Assembly (NCBI GenBank): GCA_035222895.1
Contig: JAVYIG010000413.1
Coordinates: 88,501 to 152,500 of the forward strand
Direction of reading: 5' to 3'
DNA length: 64,000 nt
DNA from: Strongylocentrotus droebachiensis
Lineage: Eukaryota; Echinodermata; Echinoidea; Camarodonta; Strongylocentrotidae
In this document: positions 12,961-24,700 of the stretch, piece by piece
Layout: every line of letters begins with the position of its first letter
How positions within the stretch are numbered: the stretch's first letter is position 1
The notes under the pieces: generated by a model
The model's database searches: none
Told to the model about the DNA's origin: nothing
What the model saw: the letters and a program-made list of their open reading frames with translations, nothing else
Translations under genes and position numbers: made by a program

Positions 12961-15498
12961 ATGTAGGGGGGATATTATGACCATTTGTTTTTAAAAGGAG
13001 TAAAAATTGCCCTAAAATCTAAGCTATATAGAATAACCAAATAATAATTTTTACAAAAATGAGAAAATTAACAAATTATTCAATTAATCAGTAATGGGAA
13101 TTTGTTTTGACGAATCGGTTGACTTCGGAAAAATAACGTTCCCTAAGTCTTAATTGTATAAAATAGCCCATTTGGTCCCTTTGCCCCCTTCCTCACCCAC
13201 AATTATTAATTAATTATTTTCTGTTCTGTTTCTCCTTATCAAAGTCAAGATTGGCAAAATCAAATGAGCGGAACCATTCACCCCCACAAATTTTGCATAA
13301 TAATTGGAGGAAATGTGTCCCAAGGAAAGAAAGTCCCCATAGGACACAATGTTGTAACCCCCTTGACCCACATTTCTATGAATGATTCATTAAATTCTGA
13401 TGAAGTTCTATTGCACACTATTTGCCGAGCTTCATCGGTTTGCTGGTGCAATGAACCGTCGGATATTTGCATTAAATACATGAGTCGTAAAGAGAGGGTA
13501 TATATAGATCCCCTTGAATGATTTTTATTTGAAATGGAGATCTTGTATAGGCATTTTATCAGAATTATGGATAAAGACCTGATTTCTTTTTTAAACATGA
13601 ACCCCTGGGAAAAATCATCGTGATTTGGATCAGTCGCCATCCCGTCACGAGTATTGGATGCAAGCGGCTTTAGTTCATTCTCGGTTAAATCCAAGTTTTT
13701 TTTGCATGTTTATAAGCCTCAAAATAAAGATCAATACCATGTTTTTTTAAAGGAAGAAAATTAGAATGAAAATACTTAATCATCAGACGCAGTGGCTTAA
13801 CTGTGATACGAAACAAAAGGTAATCATGGCGGAAATTATTGCAATTGTGCTAAGTTATTCTTCCTTCATTAGTCATTACATTTTTCAAAACTGTTAATGA
13901 ACGAACATCATACCTCAGTGTGATCTAACACTTTTTTTTGCAAAAGAAAAAAAAAGTAATTGGTTATTGTTCATGCACTGTCACATTGGATATTGATAGG
14001 CCTATAAGACGCCCCCCCCCCCTCCCCCTTTCTCCTCCACTCCATATTGGAGGCCCTGGACAAAATTATCGAGAATACCCAAATACAATTTACGTACCTC
14101 TATCAGCTCTGCTCTGACTCTGTGGTCAATCTCTGATTTTATTCGCTGGATACCCCAATGAAAGCAGTCAGAAATAAACGGACACAATAATGTGCTGTTA
14201 CAGATGAAAAATCATTCAATATTCCAAGCTCGTAATGGCCAGGAAACTAATGATATATGACGATCGTCAAAGCAAGCAAGCAAGCGGTAAATCTGTCGAA
14301 GCTCGATCTCTGCTGAATTCTAATGAATTATTATGGTAATCTTTGTCACTGGAGAAAATGATGCCCTCACAGCGCAAACTATTGATTTGATTCTACACTC
14401 AGGCAATTTCATTATTCTAATTACGCCCCAGAAGGGAATATTGTTGGATGTATTTCAATTATGCATGAACATGCATGCTGTCATGGAGGTCAGGAGTATA
14501 TAGATATATCATGTTACATCTGGGAGAATGATAGGATGGCAAACCAAAACAAAGGTTGTGACAGCTTCGCCTTGTAGGCCTACTGCAGCAAAAGGGAGTT
14601 CATATATTTTTCTCTTTTGCTTTTAATTATCTAAATTTTCATTGATTCATATCTATTTCCATAAAAATCAGCCCACGTCTCATCAATCGACATAATAATG
14701 ATGATAATAATAATACAAAATAATAATGACTTCTACTTATATAGCGCTTTTCATATGAGATTTATATCAAAGCGCTTTACAATATTGATGCAAGTAAAAA
14801 CTAAACAGAGAAATGACATGAGAACAAAAGTGAAATTATCAAACATAAGATAACAAGGTAAGGTTACAATTTAAGTCCATGATAAGGCTTTGTAGGGAAA
14901 TTGTGTTGGCGATTTCGGTGCCGTGGGGAGTATGACATTTTCTAAAAATATCAAAATTTACCTGATCATGCTGATTGAGTTCCGCATAATGAACGAAATG
15001 GGTATGGACCAAGTGTTAAATGGACAAAATGTCAAATTACAGAATCATAATGAAAATTCCTGCTCCTGACGAAGTAAATAGTAACTATAAAAGAGTGAAA
15101 CATTGTTTTAATTCTGGGGAAAATCTTGTAAGTCCGATTCTAAGCAAAGATATATTGTATGCAAAACTAGAAATAATTTGATGGAACAAAATGCAAATGT
15201 ACTTAACTAGTGTCAGTCAATGGCGGAGGGGTCTGGAACTTTTGCCTTTGAAACCGAATTTCCTTATATTTGTTTAAGTACACAACAGTCAACAAAAATG
15301 ACCCTCTAATAATTTGTGTATTTTTCGGAATAATGCCCATCCCTTTGTAGTTTGTACTATCATGGATCACCACCTAGCCCTTTAATTTCGGGGTCGGTTC
15401 CATTGTACTCGTTTTGGTGCCCGAGATATTTCGGGCAAATTTCGACAAACCGGTAAAAGTTTGTGGTTATCAAAACCAGCAGACGGTCACCGGATTAC
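12961..15498. other. Non-genic region
   Basis: No recognisable gene. The 138-codon minus frame at 13278-13694 has no known motif, lacks splice context and shows no repeats of codon usage like the two real genes. Near 14738-14785 is TATATAGCGCTTTTC followed by CAAAGCGCTTTAC, a short inverted repeat of a type that I recall as dispersed in marine invertebrate genomes, preceded by (ATA/ATG)n microsatellite sequence. Confidence 0.5.
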
Positions 15499-17336
15499 TA
15501 CACTGTCGCTCATATTTATGGAATTATTTTAAAAATAATTTAAAATAATAGATCTAGATAATAGTATACATTCTCAGATTTTATTGAATAATCATTGGAC
15601 AATGTGTGTTTTGCGTGACTGCTAAAGCATGTGTATGCTACTATCCTTATCAACTTAAGTCATAAATGACAGTAATGAGGATTAATGCCCCACAAAAGGG
15701 CACTAATATATATAGCACATCGACACGGTTTTGATCCTGGGGCCTCACAGTTACGAGGCCATTGCTTTGTCTCTGAACAATGACTGTACGCAGCGGGGGC
15801 AAGGGTAAGGGGCAGTTTCCATAAATAAAAAAACACAGAAAATGCAATAAATTTTCAATAATTTATTGCATTTTACCCCGGTTCCCAACATAAAAAATCC
15901 TCTGTGTGCCCATACCTTGAGCCATAATGCATGGCCGTCCAGAGGATTTGTTTTATGTTGGGGACCGGGGTAAAAAGCAATAAATTATTATTGAAAATTT
16001 ATTGCATTTTCTGTTTAAAAAAAATATATTTATGGAAACTGCCCCCTACCCTTGCCCCCGCTGCGTACAGTCATGGTTCAGTGACAAAGCACTGGCCTCG
16101 TAACTGTGAGGCCCCAGGATCAAAACCGTGTCGATGTGCTATATTAAAAAACAGAATTCATTTTGCTTGGCAACAGTAGACAGCTCAGTAAAATTAAGGT
16201 TTCTCATGTTCAAGTTGGTTCTGCCCCTGTATCTCCTGTACATAAAGCTAGGAATCTTGGTGTAATATTTGATTCTGCCATGTCACTTGAAACCCATGTT
16301 TCAAATTGTGTTAAACTGGCAAATTGTAATCTTCGTAATATCCGTGCAATTAGGCAATATCTCTCACCTCAATCCACCCAACAGTTATTACATGCTTTTG
16401 TTACTTCGCACCTTGATAATTGCAATTCATTACTCTTTCGGCTACCCGCCAACCAAATTAACCGATTGCAAAAAGTTCAGAATGCTGCTGCTCGCCTTGT
16501 AACCAACACCAGAAAATCATCACATATCACTCCTATCTTGAAATCTCTGCACTGGCTCCCTGTTCAACAGCGTGTGATCTATAAAATTCTACTCTTAACC
16601 TATCGTGCACTAAATGATCTAGCTCCAGAATATATTTCATCCCTTCTATCACCACACTCCGCAGGTCGTTCTGGTTTACGTTCATCACATAATATTAGAC
16701 TTAAAGAAATACGTACCAAAAGAAATTGGGGGGATAGAGCATTTGCATCAGCAGCTCCTTCTTTGTGGAATAAGTTACCTTTCTCTATTCAGACGGCCAA
16801 CACTCTCTCTACTTTCAAAACTGGGCTTAAAACTCACCTGATGCTCAATGCATATTGTTAAATTTCAATGTTCTTTTTATACAATGCATGCAAAACAAAC
16901 AATAACACTGTGTCACATTGTATATACCTTGGCACCATGAACTTGTATGATCTAATGCAAGTTAACATTTAATATTTTTTTAATCTTAAGTATGTTGAAT
17001 ATTAATTTAAATTATTTGTATGCGCCTTGAGCATCTTTAGAGATGGATATGTTGCGCTTTATAAATATTGTTATTATTATTATATTAGTGCCCTTTTGTG
17101 GGGCATTAATCCTCATTACTGTCATTTATGACTTAAGGGCGTAGGTCCCTAGTTGATAAGCATAGTAGCATACACATGTTTTAGCAGTCACGCAAAACAC
17201 ACATTGTCAAATTATTATTCAATAAAATCTGAGAATGTATACTATTATCTAGATCTATTATTTTTAAATTATTTTTTTAATAATTCCATAAATTGGGGTA
17301 AAACAAAAATATTCCAATTATATGAGCGACAGTGTA
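15499..17336. mobile_element. Foldback transposon with arms of about 400 bp, right arm interrupted
   Basis: The left end TACACTGTCGCTCATA at 15499 is matched in reverse by TATGAGCGACAGTGTA at 17321-17336. From there inward the arms match to a 35-bp loop at about 15905-15939. Landmarks on both sides are AGATCTA, GGGCATTAATCC, CCCCAGGATCAAAACCG, GGGGGCAAGGGTA and CAATAAATT. The right arm is cut at about 16147, in the sequence GTGCTATATT, and resumes at about 17082 with ATTAGTGCCC, with a retrotransposon fragment between. If the outer TA is the target duplication, the element begins CACTGT, as does the foldback at 49262. No transposase is seen. Confidence 0.85.
16148..17081 (+). mobile_element. 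3' end of a CR1/L2-type non-LTR retrotransposon
   Basis: A frame at about 16163-16861 (232 codons) ends with the C-terminal part of a non-LTR reverse transcriptase. Motifs include NLGVIFD, the thumb-like LDNCNSLL segment, LQKVQNAAARLV, LHWLPVQQRVIYKILLLTY and LWNKLP near the end. These are typical of the CR1/L2/Jockey group. The catalytic FADD-type region is missing, so this is a 5'-truncated, inactive copy. After the stop comes a 3' UTR and a tail of (TTA)n at about 17067-17081, as in L2-like elements. The copy sits inside the right arm of the foldback at 15499-17336, so it arrived later. The frame is still open, which suggests a fairly young insertion. Confidence 0.85.
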
Positions 17337-18660
17337 CATGAAATCTAGAATTTACAGAGCGCAGCTGGCATTTTGAGTCTGATAGATGGCGCACTACTAA
17401 AATGACCGCAGATTCATATTTATCATGTTTCCCAAGATGCGTTATTTTTTTTCGGCGGCACAGATTGGGGTTTAATAGGTGCATGTTGAGCCTATAGGAA
17501 AGTTTAGGGTTAGGGTACTTAGAGTTAAATCAAGACCTCTTTTTTTTTAAAGACCCAATCTGTGCCGCAGAAGAAAATAACGCTCCCAGGATAGCTTATA
17601 AATTACTCTTCCTGCGGGCGCTGTTAATTATTATTATCCTAGAATCACCAGGTTACACCTGCGTTGAGAGGGAGAAATATGATCAAAACCCCTAGTCCAA
17701 TGATGTAAGCACCGAGCGGAGATCGAATCCAGGACCCATCTAATCAAGAGCCTTCATCAATATACCACATTGCTCCCATAAAGTTTGTGTGAAGTTTGAC
17801 AAATTTAAAAGAACACGATCATGTTTAAAAATTGTATTGAGAACTACATTTAATTATTTATTAAAATCTTATAAAGAGGTCTGTAAGAAGCTGTGTGACA
17901 ATGTTGTGCGTTTTTATTCACCACAATATTGTGTTATTATTACAGAATTAAAGGACAGTTAGAGAAATTAAAATTCATACAAAGAGGTAGTTGCTCCCCC
18001 TCCCTCCACCCCATTCGTATGCTTCTCTCATATTCTGTCTATGTCTCTCTCTCTCTCTTTATGTGTCATCGAATGTGTCTATCTTTGTCCTCTCTCTCTC
18101 TCTCTTTTTCTCTGTTCTCTCTGTTCTCTCATTCTCTCTCTCTCTCTACTCATTTTAGACAACAACAACAACAAAACAAATAGGCCTAATTACTATTCAT
18201 GGCTCAAAATCGGGAAGAATTTATGAGATTATTTTGAAAATTCCAACTAAACATTGTTGCAATTTCTTTCAAAACAAACATGAAGTTTAAGTCAGATTGT
18301 AAGGTGTGGGGGCTGTAATATCAAACAGGTTGATTTTATAATTAAGTTGGCGAAAATACATGTGAACACATGTACATTTTTACTACATTAACAAAAACTA
18401 TATCAACAGCTGTAAATTATTTAGTGACCTCCAGTTTCACTTCATGTAGATAATCAAGGAAATCTTTTTCCTTATCTTTTCAACTTTACACGTTTTGCGT
18501 TTGTTTTACATGTACCTATTTATGAATCATTTACCATGACAGAATGAAAGTTATAACAATATGAATATGTCAGTGTATTTGGTCATATGTAGAAAAATGT
18601 GTTAGTTCTTTTAAGTGCAATGTAAGCCTACACTGGGTGACCTAAACTCTTGGGATTACT
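17337..18660. other. Non-genic region with SINE-like and CT-repeat pieces
   Basis: No gene is recognised. On the minus strand, about 17790 to 17700, the text GGATTCGATCTCC and flanks look like the B-box half of a tRNA-derived SINE. A (CT)n-rich stretch lies at about 18040-18155. Two short similar pieces near 17450 and 17560 both contain a CAATCTGTGCCG-like sequence in opposite orientation, so a degraded inverted repeat is possible. Confidence 0.45.
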
Positions 18661-18855
18661 TTAAAGCCTATCTGCACTCATTTGGCCAGGAGAGATTAGA
18701 CCTCCCTGCATGGTCACTGACAGGTGGTTATCTCATCAAATCAGCTCTCAATTAACATAAGAAAAAGGGGACCATGGGGGACTAACGGTCACCGATTAGG
18801 CATTGTTTGCTATATAGAGGGCGCAAGTAGCTATAGTAGTGCAGTGGGGCTTTAA
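18661..18855. mobile_element. 195-bp MITE with TTAA flanks, copy 1
   Basis: The copy runs from TTAAAGCC to GGGCTTTAA, with TTAA at both edges (18661-18664 and 18852-18855). The ends match as inverted repeats over about 20 bp with a few changes. It is the reverse complement of the equally long copy at 21940-22134; shared blocks include CTCAATTAACATAAGAAAAA, CACTGACAGGTGG and TAGGCATTGTTT. A TTAA duplication points to a piggyBac- or Kolobok-type source. It lies downstream of the TFPT-like gene. Confidence 0.8.
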
Positions 18856-19445
18856 TTGGTTCCTTCATAATGCCTGTTTTGATATCTGAGATGCAGTGAA
18901 TCACTCGACTTGCCTACCAGAGCTCTTATTGAGAGTCTGCCGTTTCTGCACATTTTGTAATATGTTTGGTAATGCTATTGTTCGCGTTTTGTAACTTTAA
19001 AAAATAGTCCTAGCTTACATCTAGTTTTTTTTTAATATAAATAAACAAACTTTATTGATTTTTTTTTTAGGAATCCCATACGTCTTGTTATACTTGACAG
19101 GTTTTTCTAGTGGTACAAATTTACCCTGTATTGGTGAATTTTTTATTTTGTTACCAACTTGTGATTCATTACATTGAGATTTCAAACTTCATAATTATGG
19201 CATCTGCAAGATACAAATATTTTCCATTATAAATTTCTTTACAAGATCTTACTAGACAGTACAAAACAATACATTACATACTAGATTTATTGGACAAGGT
19301 CACATTCTTTGTGTTACTTGCAAGAGACACAAGATGTAAAGAGTTTAATGCCTTACTTGCTGTGGGCGGCACTTAATAGTTTTAAATGTTCCACTACATA
19401 TCTGGATAAATAATTGTTAGTTATTTTTTCCTAAAGTAGAATCAG

Positions 19446-19822
19446 GTATAGAGTACCGAAGCTGTGACATCATACAAATCTATTTTTAGAAATTTCTCAA
19501 TTTTTTCTTCATTTTCCAAAAGAGCATCAAAAATAATGTCTGAATGTTGAAAACCAATTGAATATGTTAAGTATGGGCTGAGACATGACCATCTGAATAA
19601 ATAGATTTCCTATAGGAACTCAGTGTTACTTTGCTCTGGCTCGAAATGTTAGGAACCAGAGCAATATAACACTGAGTTCCTATAGGAAATCTATTTATTC
19701 AGATGGTCAATTGGTTTTTGACATTCAGACACTATTTATGATGCTCTTTCGGAAAATGAAGAAAAAAATTGAGAAATTCCAAAAATAGATTTTTGATGAC
19801 ATCACACTTCACCACTCTATAC
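19446..19822. mobile_element. Palindromic MITE of about 377 bp
   Basis: The outer ends GTATAGAG (19446) and CTCTATAC (19822) begin long imperfect inverted arms of about 170 bp. Shared blocks include TGACATCA, AAATCTATTTTT, GAAATTTCTCAA, CAGATGGTC or its reverse, and TTCCTATAGGAACTCAGTGTTA. The loop is near 19640-19660. It lies just 3' of the stop codon of the minus-strand TFPT-like gene, so it may be in its 3' UTR or just past it. There is no coding frame. Confidence 0.8.
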
Positions 19823-19959
19823 ACATTGACAAGGTGTCCCCACTGAAAATATTTAAGGCCAAGTTACACAATAATTTGCAAAGATAAGACCCCAGACTGA
19901 CATGTATTTACATTTCAGAGTTTGTTGATGACAATTGTTCCTAAATTGGTGGTAGAGGG

Positions 19960-21096
19960 TTAATCATCAAAATGATAGGGATCGTCGGAAGGGTCGACAG
20001 GGATTTTCTTAAGCTCTATTACTGCTCTCTTGTTGTCCAAAGACAATCTTCTCATGGTTTCAGGAGATCCCCTAACCTTGCTTTCAAGGGGAGAAGCACA
20101 CTTGATGGTCTCAGAGTTAGATGGCTTGCTCCGCAATTCACTTGCAAGGGTGGCCTTTGAATCTGTAAAGGCCCTGGGGTTTGAGTCTATCAAGGTCTTA
20201 TGTCTATCCTGCTCTGCGGTAACCCTGCTTCTCATTTCCACAGCTAACTTGCTCCTCACTTCTGAAGACATCATGCCCCATGGGTTGGAAGCATCACTAG
20301 GTGGCCCTGTGACATCTAGGATTGGTTTGTGCTTGGTGGTGTAGTCCGAGCTCGATCGCATCTTCATGTCAAACATGGGTTTATTCTGGAGAGCCGATGC
20401 TAGCACGGTCCTCTCCTCGCCTTTGCTCTTGAGCTCTATCATGGCAGGGTTCCTGACCTCAAAGGAACTAGGTCTCGCGCCGACAAGCTCCTTGATGCTC
20501 AGCTCCATAGCGTGTCTCATAGGAGCCTCTGGTAACATCTTTGGAGCTGCGTGGCTCAACATGGTCGGTGAGGCAGATTTACGACCCGTTGCGATCTCCA
20601 GGATGGCCGGGCCTTTGAAGTCTGTTCTCTGTGGCCTCGGTAATGGCCTCATTTCTGTCTTCATGAAGTAATCTCTGAGTTGCTTGCCGCCTGCGTCTGC
20701 TTTGCTTCCACTACTCTCGTGTTTCTGAGAGTCCAAGCTTGGTAATCCGAACAATCTGGCTTTGTCAAAGAGCTTGCTCTTGTCAATCTTCTCCAAGCAA
20801 ATCTTAGGTTCCTCGGACATTCCTGGAGGATCGGTGAACTCAAACTCGTCCTTCTCAACATCAATAGTTTGATCTTCACTAGTGTGGGATGTCTTCAAGG
20901 TGATCTTTTCCTCTCGGAACACCTTTGGCCTCCATTCTTTCTCCCGGCCCAACTTCACCACATCGATTGTCTCTGAATCTGCATCATTTCCAGTATCCCT
21001 TGATGCTTTCTTCTTGTCAAGTCCAGCTCCCTTAGCATACTTCTTGACTGCCTTGTCGTATCGATCTTTCTCTTTTTCATACAGTAGGTAGTAGTG
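19960..21096 (-). CDS. TFPT-like gene, last exon (end of HMG box and long tail)
   Basis: The acceptor TAATTAG precedes HYYLLYEKERDRYDKAVKKY. The exon is 1137 nt with one open frame to TAA at 19962-19960, ending DDPYHFDD. After the box come a Lys-rich patch (GLDKKKASRD), then a tail rich in Ser, Lys, Glu and Pro with several related SELRSK / SEVRSK / ASALQNK motifs. No other domain is recognised. An AATAAA on this strand lies near 19050, but the end of the transcript is not fixed by sequence alone. Confidence 0.85.
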   Translation of the reverse strand, partial: HYYLLYEKEKDRYDKAVKKYAKGAGLDKKKASRDTGNDADSETIDVVKLGREKEWRPKVFREEKITLKTSHTSEDQTIDVEKDEFEFTDPPGMSEEPKICLEKIDKSKLFDKARLFGLPSLDSQKHESSGSKADAGGKQLRDYFMKTEMRPLPRPQRTDFKGPAILEIATGRKSASPTMLSHAAPKMLPEAPMRHAMELSIKELVGARPSSFEVRNPAMIELKSKGEERTVLASALQNKPMFDMKMRSSSDYTTKHKPILDVTGPPSDASNPWGMMSSEVRSKLAVEMRSRVTAEQDRHKTLIDSNPRAFTDSKATLASELRSKPSNSETIKCASPLESKVRGSPETMRRLSLDNKRAVIELKKIPVDPSDDPYHFDD

Positions 21097-21755
21097 CTAA
21101 TTACATAGAGACAAAGAGAAGAACAACAAAGTAGATTGAGAATGGGACAATGCGGTTAAAGCAGCTTTCTTGCATGGACAGTCAAAACTTTATGCCATCT
21201 TAGGGAGACAGAGAAAGTGACCACTGTAGACAGGTGGTATTATTGACTGGTTTAACAATACACATTTCTTCTTGAGGGAGACAAAATACATTGCCACTAT
21301 AGAGGTGGCCACAGAAACAGGTTGACTGGACTTGTTTTGTTGGTTATTCCATTGTATTTTAAGTTTTATTGTATTTGACATAAGGTTTCACAAGATAATA
21401 AAAGCTGTCTAGTAAGGTCTTGATGGCTTTGGTATGTCTGCCTATTTGAAATAAAAAAATTAAATCATTTTTTCTTTTTATCTCTCTATCCATCTTACCC
21501 TCTTTTCTTCTTCACTTAGGAACTTCCACTGTTTAGCCAGCTGTCTGGTGAGGTCTTGATGGCTCATATCCGCAGAGTAGATGCCGTTGCCTTCACCGTC
21601 CTGTACCTTCTGTCTCTCTTGTTGGCAGTACATGAGGAAAGCATTGGCGGGCTTCTTGGGTGCATTAGGATCTGCCAGGAGAATCAATGATTGAGTTTGA
21701 GAGATGCACACAGAATTCATGAGACTTGAATATTCTCTCTCTTTCTTTCTCTCTG

Positions 21756-21791
<36 letters not shown>

Positions 21792-24700
21792 TCTGAGTGT
21801 AGTGTTTGTTTACTTTTGTATCCAGACGACTACCTCCTGGATACATTTTCTCCAGACAATTTGCTTAAAGACAACTAACCATTCCATAGTATAACTATCC
21901 CCATAACAACCCAACCCCCCAGCCACATAATATCATCACTTAAAGCCCCACTGTACTACTTGTAGCTACTTGCTCCCTCTATATAGAAAACAATGCCTAA
22001 TCAATGACCAATGGTCCCCCATGATCCTCTTTTTCTTATGTTAATTGAGAGCTGAGTTGATGAGATAGCCACCTGTCAGTGACTACCCTGGGTAGTCTAA
22101 TCCCCCCTAGCCAAACTATAACAGACGGCCTTAAATGTCCCTATTGCAATATGTACTGTACATAACTTAAAGTTGATAAAATTTGCTACATGTACTAGCT
22201 CCCCAAGTTTGATGGTATAATACAATATCAAGAATTCCTCCATCTGTCTTTTGTATTTCGTACCTTTTTCTCTCTCAGGCTTGTTGGAATCCCTTGTCCT
22301 TTTCTTCCTTGGCTTGACCTGGACAACGACGGGTCGCGGTGGTTCCTGCACCACGGTGATCATCTCCTCGCCCTTGACCGGTCCTCCTTGGGTGAATGGA
22401 CCGAACTCTCCCAGGCTTTCTCCCACAGCTGGTCCACTGGGCGAAGGGCTATCGGATCCTCCCGTCATTGCACCGGGCAGTTCTTCCTGTACAGACAAGG
22501 TCAAGGTTGGCATATTTCATAATACTGATTTAAATCAAAGGGGAGGGGTCAGTGATGTCAATCACATTACAAAAATAATGATTTGACTTAAATTTTTACT
22601 ATCTACCGGTACGCATTATCCACACCTGTAGATTTTAGGATCACTACTCCTTGGACTACTCACCCTCCCTCCTCCCCCCCCCCCCCCCCCCCCAGACAAG
22701 CAAGGTGTACTTGTATTCTTGTCCATTTTGTTTGTTTTCTCTTTGTTTTCTTTTTTTAATTATTTCTTTTCATTCCTTTTGTTTTAGTAGGGGGGGGGGG
22801 GGTTCTGAGATAACTTTCTGGGGGGGGCGGAGAGGTAGCTTCCTGGAGGTCATAGTCAGGGGAGGGGAGGGGGGGGGGGGGAGGGCAAATCTGAAAATGA
22901 ATTTACCTCAAGCGGGACTGTCAAATCACTCTTCTTGAATCCATCTCCAAGTTCTGTCAGCTTCTTTGCAAGGCCCCTACGAAACAAACAGAGAATTGGT
23001 CAAAAATAAAACAATTACATATATTATCATTCACAAAAAATCTTCTTTCCTACAAATACATTAAACAATGGGGGGGGGGGGAATCAGAAAATCACCCTGT
23101 TATTTTCACCAGTTATTCTTTTTTCTATGGATAATCTGTTTCTGTTTCTGTTTCGGTTGCGTCAGTAGATTCAGGTTTAACTGTACTTCACCAACGTTAA
23201 TCTGCATTTTTTACTTACCTTCTTTCTCTAGAAAGCTTGTGAATATATTTCTTGACATGGCACAGTCTGTTCAAAACTCTTTCATTACTCTGAAAGGGAA
23301 TTCAAGAAGTGGAAAAAATACATGAAATATATAATGATAAAAAAAAATTAAAACTACACAAAATATATGGCAAACAGGATAACACTTTGAGAATATCTGT
23401 AATAAAAAGTTGGCAGGGAAAAATTGCCTTGTTTTTGTTTGTAGATCTAGGTCTTGTTTCTTTTGTTCTTCTGCATGTAGACTTACCCCAAGTCTCAAGC
23501 CGTGATCTCAAGCCTTCTGCCTTGTGCCTCTACTGATAGAGGTTAGGATTCTACGGTGTAGTTTCTCTTAGTTTTATATTGAAAATGTATTATCCTACTG
23601 TTTAAAAGGAATTTTTTTTTTTTTTTTTCTGTTTTTATTGTTATTTTTGAAAAATTAACAGAGTAAAAGCAGCAATATAAAATATAATATCATCTTAAAA
23701 CTACAAAACAGGCACGCACTCATGCACCCATAAACATGCACACACACACACCCAAACACACACACACTCACATACTTTCCCAGAGGGCAAGTTTACATTT
23801 CAAAAAGTCAATGAAGATGTTAATGACAACAGAGCTTTGCAAGACTACTCCTAAATTTCAGTTAAACTTGATAGACCATTTCTTAAAATGGACTTGTAAC
23901 TTATTTTTCTTTTGGGCAATTTTATATTCTATTTTTTGTTTGAACTTTACCATTGAAACAAATGCTTCGAAAATAAGTTCTTTTCCCTGAAACCTACATG
24001 AGTAAATATAATATTTTAAACATAAACAGAGAAAATTTATACAAGAGGCGTATTTGTCCCTTGACTGTATCCCAAACAAAAAATTAAATTTTGACAAAGT
24101 CAGATTATAACTGTGATCAGTGCCAGTGTTAATCTTATCCACCAATTTTTCCCACAGTGGTACAACTCTCCTACAGTCACAAAACAAGTGATCTAAAGTT
24201 TCTGGAAAATCTGAACAAAAATAACAATTAGCAGACTCCTTTCTCCCAATCTTGAACAAAAATGCATTAAAAGCAATAGCATTATGGAAAATTTTGAAAT
24301 AAAAACTCCTTAACTGAGTCTCAATCGTGCAACAAAAGTTACTCGTATGAATAATCGACCAATCCTTCTCTTTGGGTTGATGGCCAAATAGTTCCTCCCA
24401 TTTACTCTCCCTTTTGGCATTAGTACAACTATATTTCTTCAGCAAAATATTATATGTATACTTAACATTTTCTTTTGACTTAATAGATCTTTAAAAATTT
24501 GATTAAATATATTCTCATCCACATTAAGAGAATTATCAAACCACTCCAAAAATATGCCATTCATGAGGGAGTCATATATTTTTTTTGGTCTCTAATAGGA
24601 ATGTCAAACTCAATTATGAGGTCTTCAAATGTTTTGGGGTTACCAAAACCATTATGTAATTGAAAAATGGAATGAATACCCCTTTCATACCAAACTGGAT

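Noticed and set aside
13278..13694. 138-codon minus-strand frame
   Set aside because: No recognisable motif, no splice partners and no coding-like composition could be seen.
23302..23511. Additional first exon of the TFPT-like gene, with a donor at GGG|GTAAGT near 23486
   Set aside because: The frame that would keep phase 0 into exon 2 has a stop just upstream and no TFPT-like residues, whereas 25605-25673 aligns with TFPT and joins in frame.
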